In this document: piece after piece, positions 5,247 through 10,113 of the stretch | Layout of the letters: each line of letters opens with the position of its first letter | Position numbering within the stretch: position 1 is the first letter of the stretch | From: JBKPHS01 sp046729975 | Lineage (GTDB): Bacteria > Actinomycetota > Thermoleophilia > Solirubrobacterales > Thermoleophilaceae | Assembly: GCA_046729975.1 (NCBI GenBank) | Contig: JBKPHS010000128.1 | Coordinates: 1 to 10,113, forward strand | Reading direction: 5' to 3' | Length of the DNA: 10,113 nt | Program-made: the position numbers and the translations under genes | Notes under the pieces: model-generated | Told to the model about the DNA's origin: nothing | The model's input: the letters and a program-made list of their open reading frames with translations, nothing else | Database searches by the model: none

Positions 5247-6056
5247 ATGCCCTTCGCCGACGCCAACGGCCAGCGGCTCTACTACGAGGTCCACGGCGAG
5301 GGCGAGCCGCTCCTCTGCGTGATGGGGCTCGGCGCGGACCACCTTGCGTTCGCCCTCCAGGTGCGCGCCTTCCGGGAGCACTTCAAGACGATCGTCTTCG
5401 ACAATCGCGACGTCGGCCAGTCGTCGCAGGCCGAGGGCGCTTATGAGATCACGGACATGGCCGCTGACACCGTCGCCCTGGCCGATGAGCTCGGGCTCGA
5501 GGACTTCCACCTGCTCGGCGTGTCGCTCGGAGGGACAATCGCTCAGGAGATCGCCCTCGGCTGGCGCGACCGGGTGCGCACGCTCACGCTCTGCCTCACG
5601 TGGGCCCGGAGCGGCGCGTGGGGCCGCAAGCGCGCCCGGCTCTGGGGCGAGGCCGTGAAGCGCACGCCGTTCGAGGAGCACGTCGACAACCTGATGCTGC
5701 TCACCTTCTCGCAGGAGTTCTTCGAGGACACCGAGGCGGTCACCTGGCTGCGGTCGCAGATCGTTGGCAACCCGTTCCCGCAGACGCCCGAGGCGTTCGC
5801 GCGCCAGGTGGGGGCCGGCGGTCGCCACGAAGCCTCCGAACGGCTGGAGTCCCTGAGCCTCCCGGTGCACGTGATCGGCGGCGAGCACGACATCCTCGTG
5901 CCCGTCTGGAAGTCGAAGGAGCTGGCCGAGCGGATCCCGAACGCCGTGCTGACGATCATCGAGCGCGCCCCGCATGGCCTGAACGTCGAGCGCGCCGACG
6001 AGTTCAACGCGGCTGTGCTCGACTTCCTCCGCTCGGAGCAGCGAACCGCCGCCTGA
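5247..6056 (+). CDS. Alpha/beta-fold hydrolase
   Basis: A 269-residue single-domain serine hydrolase. The nucleophile elbow GVSLGG places Ser93. The acid is most likely Asp215 in GGEHDILVP, and the base His243 in APHGLN, giving the classical triad. The FDNRDVGQS segment near residue 51 matches the DNRGxGxS motif of esterases and lactonases such as the PcaD/BioH-like group, with Asp in place of the usual Gly. The oxyanion region is VMGLG near residue 25. No signal peptide is seen, so it is cytosolic. The natural ester or lactone is not readable from the sequence. It begins 13 nt after the macro gene but appears to have its own -10 element, and it is followed by a strong hairpin, so it is probably transcribed on its own. 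Confidence 0.9.
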   Translation: MPFADANGQRLYYEVHGEGEPLLCVMGLGADHLAFALQVRAFREHFKTIVFDNRDVGQSSQAEGAYEITDMAADTVALADELGLEDFHLLGVSLGGTIAQEIALGWRDRVRTLTLCLTWARSGAWGRKRARLWGEAVKRTPFEEHVDNLMLLTFSQEFFEDTEAVTWLRSQIVGNPFPQTPEAFARQVGAGGRHEASERLESLSLPVHVIGGEHDILVPVWKSKELAERIPNAVLTIIERAPHGLNVERADEFNAAVLDFLRSEQRTAA

Positions 6057-6067
6057 CCTGAACGAGC

Positions 6068-6091
6068 GGCGGGCGCCCGAGGGCGCCCGCC
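6068..6091 (+). terminator. GC-rich hairpin after the hydrolase gene
   Basis: GGCGGGCGCCC and GGGCGCCCGCC form a perfect 11-bp stem separated only by GA, beginning 11 nt after the TGA of the hydrolase. The downstream run (TTGCCTTGCCC) is only weakly T-rich, as is common for terminators in high-GC actinobacteria. Its place between convergent genes suits transcription termination in either direction. Confidence 0.65.
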
Positions 6092-6104
6092 TTGCCTTGC
6101 CCAG

Positions 6105-6127
6105 GGCGGCCGGGGGCGCCGGCCGCC
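6105..6127 (-). terminator. Second hairpin, after the minus-strand membrane-protein gene
   Basis: GGCGGCCGG at 6105-6113 and CCGGCCGCC at 6119-6127 form a perfect 9-bp stem with a 5-nt loop. It lies 6 nt beyond the minus-strand stop codon at 6134-6136, the right place to end transcription of the membrane-protein gene. No T run follows on the minus strand. Confidence 0.5.
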
Positions 6128-6133
6128 GAGGAC

Positions 6134-6838
6134 CTACCGCATCCCGGCCAGCGGCCGGAAACCCTTGTGCTCCGGCGTGTGCTCCCAGTCCGCATCCGTC
6201 TCGGTCAGCACGGTGCGGCCGATCGCGCCGAGCGACACGAACAGGAAGGCCCCGCCCACGATTGCCAACAGCTCGCTGGCGAGCGGGAATGCGATCGTCG
6301 CGCAGACGCCGCCGATCGCGAGGAACGCCGCCGTCCACGACTGCACGGCGCGCGCCCGGTAGAGGCCGAGCGCAACCAGCGCGATCCCGACCCCCACACA
6401 CAGGTTGAGCCAGAGGAACGGGATCGCCGTCCCCGCCGTGTCGGTCACGCGGTCGAGCAGGGCGGTCATCTGCGCCTGGTCGGCGCCGGGCGCCGCCATC
6501 TGCCAGACCACCATCGCAATGCCGACGGCCCCGGCCGCCGACACGATGCCGAGCAGCGTGAGCCCGCCGCCGAGGTGACCAAACGCCGCCTCGCGCTCAC
6601 GCAGCATGTGCATGAGCCCGAGAACCGCCGGCACGAACAGCACGAGCGAGGCGAACAGGAGCAGGTTCGAGATGTACCAGGCGTCCATGTTGTCCCGCAC
6701 GATCGCGAGCTGGGCGGCGTTGTCGGTGTCCATCTCCGGATGGACGATCACGGCCACAAGGAAGAGCAGCGACGCCAGGATCATGCAGGCGCCCGCCACG
6801 GTCTTCCGGAAATGATGCGAGTCCGAAAGCCTCTCCAC
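6134..6838 (-). CDS. Six-helix membrane protein of unknown function
   Basis: The 234-residue protein has six hydrophobic segments, at about 13-32, 55-78, 88-112, 139-161, 167-187 and 188-209. A loop near 33-54 (HPEMDTDNAAQLAIVRDNMD) lies between helices 1 and 2, and a loop near 113-138 between helices 3 and 4. The short N-terminus is basic or polar and the C-terminus is hydrophilic (TPEHKGFRPLAGMR). I recognise no catalytic or transport motif. The arrangement resembles small uncharacterised actinobacterial integral membrane proteins such as DUF4386-like ones, but that is a guess. The start is GTG with a near-perfect AAGGAGGT. It lies 63 nt downstream of the HAD phosphatase gene on the same strand, so read-through is possible. 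Sequencing in the 6839-6901 gap shows no clear promoter. Confidence 0.82.
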   Translation of the reverse strand: MERLSDSHHFRKTVAGACMILASLLFLVAVIVHPEMDTDNAAQLAIVRDNMDAWYISNLLLFASLVLFVPAVLGLMHMLREREAAFGHLGGGLTLLGIVSAAGAVGIAMVVWQMAAPGADQAQMTALLDRVTDTAGTAIPFLWLNLCVGVGIALVALGLYRARAVQSWTAAFLAIGGVCATIAFPLASELLAIVGGAFLFVSLGAIGRTVLTETDADWEHTPEHKGFRPLAGMR

Positions 6839-6841
6839 CGA

Positions 6842-6849
6842 ACCTCCTT
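6842..6849 (-). promoter_or_regulatory. Strong Shine-Dalgarno fixing the GTG start of the membrane protein
   Basis: On the minus strand AAGGAGGT, complementary to the 16S rRNA 3' end, sits 3 nt before the GTG at 6838 (4 nt counted from AGGAGG). It decides the GTG over any downstream start. Confidence 0.8.
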
Positions 6850-6901
6850 CGGGTCCTTGGATTGACTGCTACACGGCAGGTACACCCGCTTGTGGCGAAC
6901 G

Positions 6902-7726
6902 TTACGAGCGGCTCTCGGCCAGCGAGCGCACGACGGCCTCGTAGAACCCGTCGCCGTGGCTCCCCTCGGTCACCTCGACGTTCGGGTGCCCGGCGATCGC
7001 GTCGGCGAGCGACGCATCACGCTCCAAGGCATTCGCGACAAGGAAGAAGCGGCCCACCCGTCCCGCCACGTCAAGGTCCTCGCGCGAGTCGCCAACGGCC
7101 ACGCACTCCTGCGGCGCGTAGCCGCGCCAGCGCATGTGGGCGGCGACCGCGTTCGCCTTCGAGGCCGCCGCTGGAATCAGGTGGTAGGCGTGTGGCGGCC
7201 CGTCGAGGCCCGCCAGCGAGTCCCTCGCCGAGATCGCGCCGTTGTCCACGAGCCGGAGGTCGCCATGGCCTTCACGCTCGAGCAGCGCGTTCGCTTCTCG
7301 CACGTCCACCAGTCCACGCAACAGATGCGAGACCTCGCGGTCGCGGTGCCACGGCTGGTGGGGTTCGAGGCGGCCGGGATAGGCCTCGAGAAGCAGCCGC
7401 GGAGCGCCCGACGCATCGATCTGGTCGTGGATGGTCATGCCATCGCGTGGCTGGAGCGCGCCGGTAAGCCACTCGAGCTCGCCGTCGACCACCAGCCCCG
7501 AGCCGACCTCGAAGATGTAGGACGTCTGCCCGAGCAGCCGGGCGTCCTCCATCACCTGGGCGCGTCGGCGGCCCGACTTCAGCACCACCTCGACCCCAGC
7601 CCGGTGGCAGGCCTCGAGCGCGCGCGCCGGCAGCAGCGTGAAGTTCCCCTCGCCGTCGCGGAAGAGCGACGCGCCATGGCCCAGCAGCGTCCCGTCGAGG
7701 TCCGTATAGACGGCACGGATCGGCAC
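6902..7726 (-). CDS. HAD-superfamily phosphatase (HAD-IIB, mannosyl-3-phosphoglycerate phosphatase-like)
   Basis: A 274-residue HAD hydrolase with the four motifs: motif I YTDLDGT (Asp9 nucleophile, Asp11), motif II LKSGR (Ser51), motif III Lys190 in AASKAN, and motif IV GDSRED (212-217). The large insert between motifs II and III (about 80-180) is the C2-type cap of HAD-IIB enzymes. Members dephosphorylate sugar phosphates, and mannosyl-3-phosphoglycerate phosphatases of the compatible-solute pathway share this style. The substrate here is uncertain, as no synthase gene is adjacent. I choose the GTG at 7726 because it places motif I at residues 9-13 and has a CATAGT hexamer 6 nt upstream. 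The frame can be extended to 7753, but that crosses the promoter and overlaps the divergent helicase gene. Confidence 0.88.
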   Translation of the reverse strand: MPIRAVYTDLDGTLLGHGASLFRDGEGNFTLLPARALEACHRAGVEVVLKSGRRRAQVMEDARLLGQTSYIFEVGSGLVVDGELEWLTGALQPRDGMTIHDQIDASGAPRLLLEAYPGRLEPHQPWHRDREVSHLLRGLVDVREANALLEREGHGDLRLVDNGAISARDSLAGLDGPPHAYHLIPAAASKANAVAAHMRWRGYAPQECVAVGDSREDLDVAGRVGRFFLVANALERDASLADAIAGHPNVEVTEGSHGDGFYEAVVRSLAESRS

Positions 7727-7731
7727 GCGCC

Positions 7732-7738
7732 TACTATG
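7732..7738. promoter_or_regulatory. Shared -10 for divergent HAD and helicase genes
   Basis: The 7-bp TACTATG contains TACTAT on the plus strand (7732-7737), ending 9 nt before the helicase GTG at 7747. It contains CATAGT on the minus strand (7738-7733), ending 6 nt before the HAD GTG at 7726. The two start codons are separated by only 20 bp, so both promoters must overlap. Neither gene has a Shine-Dalgarno. A -35-like TAGACG at 7707-7712 would serve the helicase with a long 19-bp spacer and lies inside the HAD coding sequence. Confidence 0.5.
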
Positions 7739-7746
7739 GCAACGAA

Positions 7747-10017
7747 GTGGCAACCGTCCGCTCGAGGCAGCCTTGGGACCCCGTGCTAGAGGCCGGCAGG
7801 GGGGAGCAGCTCGTTGCCGAGTCGCGCTTCGGCGCGCGCTCCGGAAAGGCCGTTCCGCTGCCTGGGGACCTGCATCCGCAGCTACTCGAGGCGCTGCGGG
7901 ACAGCGGCGTCGAAGCGCTGTGGTCCCACCAGGCCGCCGCGCTCGCCGCGGCGCGCGAGGGGCACACGATCGTCACGACTGGGACCGCCAGCGGCAAGTC
8001 GCTGGCCTTCAACCTGCCGGTGCTCGACACCCTCGCGCACGACCGGCGGGCGCGGGCGCTCTACCTCTACCCGACCAAGGCGCTGGCCCAGGACCAGGCC
8101 CGCAAGCTGCACGAGCTCGGGGCCGGCTTCCTGCGCCAGGCGATCTACGACGGCGACACGCCCCGCGAGGAGCGCCGCGCGATCCGCGCGCGCTCGAACC
8201 TGATCCTGACCAACCCGGACATGCTCCACGTCGGCGTGCTGCCCCACCACGCCGGCTGGGGCGACGTGCTGGCGAACCTCGCATGGGTCGTCGTGGACGA
8301 GGCTCATGTCTACCGCGGCGTGTTCGGCTCCCACGTCGGCAACGTCCTGCGCCGGCTGAGGCGACTCGCGAACGCCTACGGCACAGAGCCGCGCTTCATG
8401 CTGACGAGCGCCACGATCGCAAACCCCGACGAGCTCGCCGAGCGCCTTACGGGACTCGACTTCCGGCTCGTGGACCGCGACGGGGCGCCGCGCTCCGAGC
8501 GCAAGGTGGCGATGTGGAACCCACCGCTTCTCGACGAGGACCTCGGCAAGCGTGCCTCGGCGCTGTCGGAGGCCGCCGGCCTGCTCGCGCAGCTCGTGGA
8601 GGAGGACGTGCGCACAATCTGCTTCCTCAACTCGCGGCGGGGCGTGGAGCTGATCCAGAAGTTCGCCCGCCTGCGGCTCGATGACGCGGGCCGCCCCGAT
8701 CTCGCGGAGCGGATCGCGCCCTACCGGGCCGGCTACACGCCCGCGCAGCGGCGTGAGATCGAGCGCAAGCTCGCCGACGGCGAGCTGCTGGCGGTGGTGG
8801 CGACGAACGCGCTCGAGCTCGGCATCGACGTCGGCGCCCTCGACGCCGCCGTGTGCGTGACGTTCCCCGGCACGGTCGCGAGCCTGCGCCAGATGTGGGG
8901 TCGCGCCGGCCGCCGCGGCGACGGCCTCGCGCTCTACGTGGCGGGTGAGGACGCCCTCGACCAGTTCTTCTGCCGCCATCCGGAGGAGTTCCTCGAGCGG
9001 CCCGTCGAGTCCGCGATCCTCGACCACGAGTCGGAGGAGATACACATGTCTCACCTCGTGGCGGCGGCGTACGAGATGCCGCTCTCCGGCAGCGACGCGG
9101 AAACGCTCGGCCCCCGCTGGCGAGCCCACGCCGAACGGCTCGTCCAGCTCGGCGAGCTGCGCGAGCGTGCCGGTCGCTACACGCCGCGGGGCGCCGGCTT
9201 TCCTGCCGGACGGGTGTCGCTGCGTTCGGCGTCGCTCGACGCCTACGCGGTGATCGATGCCGACGGCGGCGAGGTGATCGGCAGCGTCGAGGCCGCCCGC
9301 GCGCACGGCACGGTCCACCCCGGCGCGATCTACCTGCACCTGGGTCAGAGCTACGAGGTCGAGGAGCTCGACCTCCGCAACCGGCGCGCGATCGTGCGCC
9401 GCTTCTCGGGCGACTGGTATACGCAGCCGAAGAAGGAGACCGAGACCTTCATAGAGCAGGTGCGCGACACGCGCTCGGTCCTCGGCGTCGAGCTCTCCTT
9501 CGGGATCGTGTCGGTGACCGAGGAAGTGGTCGCCTTCCAGAAGAAGCGCGTGGCGGACCACGAGGTGCTCGACCTGCTGCCGGTCGAGCTGCCCGAGCAG
9601 CAGTTCGTGACGCAGGCGCTCTGGTACGAGCTCCCGGAGCCGCTGCTGCGCGAGGAGTTCCCGCTCGACGTGTTGCAGGGGTCGCTGCACGCGGCGGAGC
9701 ACGGCCAGATCGCCGTCCTGCCGCTGATCGCGATGTGCGACCGCTGGGACATCGGCGGCCTCTCGACCGCCTTCCACCACCAGACGGGCCGCCCGACGAT
9801 CTTCATCTATGACGGGCACCCGGGCGGAGTGGGGATCACGCGCCTCGGCTTCAAGCTCTTCGAGACGCTAGTGGCGGACGCGCACCGGCTGATCGCCGAG
9901 TGCCCCTGCCGCGGCGGCTGCCCCTCCTGTGTTCAGTCGCCCAAGTGCGGCAACCTGAACGAGCCGCTGAACAAGAACGGCGCGCTCGAGCTGATGACGC
10001 GCATGCAGGCCGCCTGA
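7747..10017 (+). CDS. mrfA: DEAD/DEAH-box DNA-repair helicase of the MrfA/YprA (Hrq1-like) family
   Basis: A 756-residue superfamily 2 helicase. Motifs in order: WSHQ (Q-like motif, about residue 59), Walker A GTASGKS with Lys84, DEAH at 184-187, TSATI near 221, SRRG in motif IV near 297, ATNALELGIDVG (motif V) and QMWGRAGRRG at 382-391 (motif VI). The C-terminal DUF1998 region contains Cys719, Cys721, Cys725, Cys728 and Cys734 in a CPCRGGCPSCVQSPKC cluster, the metal-binding feature of MrfA and Hrq1. B. subtilis MrfA acts in repair of mitomycin C damage together with the exonuclease MrfB. Length is typical and no frameshift is seen. The GTG start lacks a Shine-Dalgarno and follows a TACTAT element by 9 nt. 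No MrfB-like nuclease gene is adjacent. The symbol reflects family membership, not shown function. Confidence 0.92.
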   Translation: MATVRSRQPWDPVLEAGRGEQLVAESRFGARSGKAVPLPGDLHPQLLEALRDSGVEALWSHQAAALAAAREGHTIVTTGTASGKSLAFNLPVLDTLAHDRRARALYLYPTKALAQDQARKLHELGAGFLRQAIYDGDTPREERRAIRARSNLILTNPDMLHVGVLPHHAGWGDVLANLAWVVVDEAHVYRGVFGSHVGNVLRRLRRLANAYGTEPRFMLTSATIANPDELAERLTGLDFRLVDRDGAPRSERKVAMWNPPLLDEDLGKRASALSEAAGLLAQLVEEDVRTICFLNSRRGVELIQKFARLRLDDAGRPDLAERIAPYRAGYTPAQRREIERKLADGELLAVVATNALELGIDVGALDAAVCVTFPGTVASLRQMWGRAGRRGDGLALYVAGEDALDQFFCRHPEEFLERPVESAILDHESEEIHMSHLVAAAYEMPLSGSDAETLGPRWRAHAERLVQLGELRERAGRYTPRGAGFPAGRVSLRSASLDAYAVIDADGGEVIGSVEAARAHGTVHPGAIYLHLGQSYEVEELDLRNRRAIVRRFSGDWYTQPKKETETFIEQVRDTRSVLGVELSFGIVSVTEEVVAFQKKRVADHEVLDLLPVELPEQQFVTQALWYELPEPLLREEFPLDVLQGSLHAAEHGQIAVLPLIAMCDRWDIGGLSTAFHHQTGRPTIFIYDGHPGGVGITRLGFKLFETLVADAHRLIAECPCRGGCPSCVQSPKCGNLNEPLNKNGALELMTRMQAA

Positions 10018-10075
10018 CTGCAAGATCACGCCCAGCCTGCAGGCCGTCTCGTGCTAGTTCCGACGGCAGTCGTAC

Positions 10076-10113
10076 ATGCGATCCCTCCTCGCAGCCACGG
10101 TCGTCGCGCTCCT
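10076..10113 (+). CDS. Start of a secreted or lipoprotein gene, cut by the window edge
   Basis: An ATG at 10076 opens a frame reading MRSLLAATVVALL to the right edge, with no stop. A basic residue followed by a hydrophobic run is how a signal peptide begins. No Shine-Dalgarno precedes it, and the nearest TAnnnT-like element (TAGTTC at 10055-10060) is a poor match. With only 12 full codons visible, this is a suggestion based on the signal-peptide look and its position 58 nt after the helicase stop. Confidence 0.45.
   Translation, partial: MRSLLAATVVAL

Noticed and set aside
4700..5266. 188-residue minus-strand frame opposite the macro-domain gene
   Set aside because: It lies antisense to a complete macro domain and shows no domain of its own.
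4956..6401. 481-residue minus-strand frame opposite the hydrolase
   Set aside because: It crosses both intergenic hairpins and the membrane-protein gene end, is low in complexity and has no motif.
7727..7753. Longer N-terminus of the HAD phosphatase starting at 7753
   Set aside because: It would overlap the helicase start and cover the shared -10; the GTG at 7726 puts motif I at the usual distance from the N-terminus.
7882..9819. 645-residue minus-strand frame opposite the helicase
   Set aside because: Long antisense frames are expected at this G+C content; it has no domain and the helicase frame is complete with all motifs.
10035..10044. GCCTGCAGGC palindrome after the helicase gene
   Set aside because: Only 10 bp with no loop, no flanking T run and no gene-specific placement, so likely chance.

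Overview
The window is about 70% G+C and gene-dense, with GTG and TTG starts and short intergenic gaps. The protein families and Arg/Ala-rich style point to a high-GC actinobacterium. I lean towards a Thermoleophilia-like lineage (Solirubrobacterales/Gaiellales), but that placement rests on protein style and gene content, not on a marker gene. I see no tRNA, rRNA, CRISPR array, insertion sequence or phage gene. The window reads as ordinary chromosome.

Layout. The 3' end of a small DUF2255-like gene (1-138) is followed by a cysteine-rich four-helix-bundle copper-binding protein (209-631). A perfect 16-bp palindrome sits in the latter's promoter region. A DtxR/MntR-type metal regulator (645-1358, minus) converges on the copper gene. 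It diverges from a short-chain dehydrogenase (1411-2196), which is tightly coupled to a LigC-type ATP-dependent DNA ligase (2201-3160). Next come a secreted PQQ-dependent sugar-dehydrogenase-like protein (3179-4699), a macro-domain protein (4730-5233) and an alpha/beta hydrolase (5247-6056). Two GC-rich hairpins separate the hydrolase from a convergent minus-strand pair: a six-helix membrane protein (6134-6838) and a HAD-IIB phosphatase (6902-7726). The HAD gene diverges from a MrfA/YprA/Hrq1-family DNA-repair helicase (7747-10017) across only 20 bp. The last 38 bases begin a new gene with a signal-peptide-like start.

The most unusual object is the dehydrogenase. Its hallmark motifs run in the wrong order. 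After a signal peptide comes the half normally at the C-terminus (GLRNPWRFSFD, GDVGQ, FGED), then the half normally at the N-terminus (FVVERPGRI, ERGMLSVAF, SNHNGGQLQFGPDG, LLGKILRLDV), then an Arg-rich beta tail. All of this is one open frame. This looks like a natural circular permutation of a beta-propeller enzyme.

A second theme is translation initiation. Three genes have strong Shine-Dalgarno sequences (copper protein, metal regulator, membrane protein). Five others have none, but carry a -10-like hexamer 6-10 nt before the start codon, as expected for leaderless mRNAs. One such hexamer lies between the divergent HAD and helicase genes and can be read in both directions. Functionally the window mixes metal homeostasis, DNA repair (LigC, MrfA-type helicase), ADP-ribose metabolism and secreted or periplasmic carbohydrate oxidation. 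Apart from the SDR-ligase pair and perhaps the HAD-membrane pair, the genes look like single transcription units.
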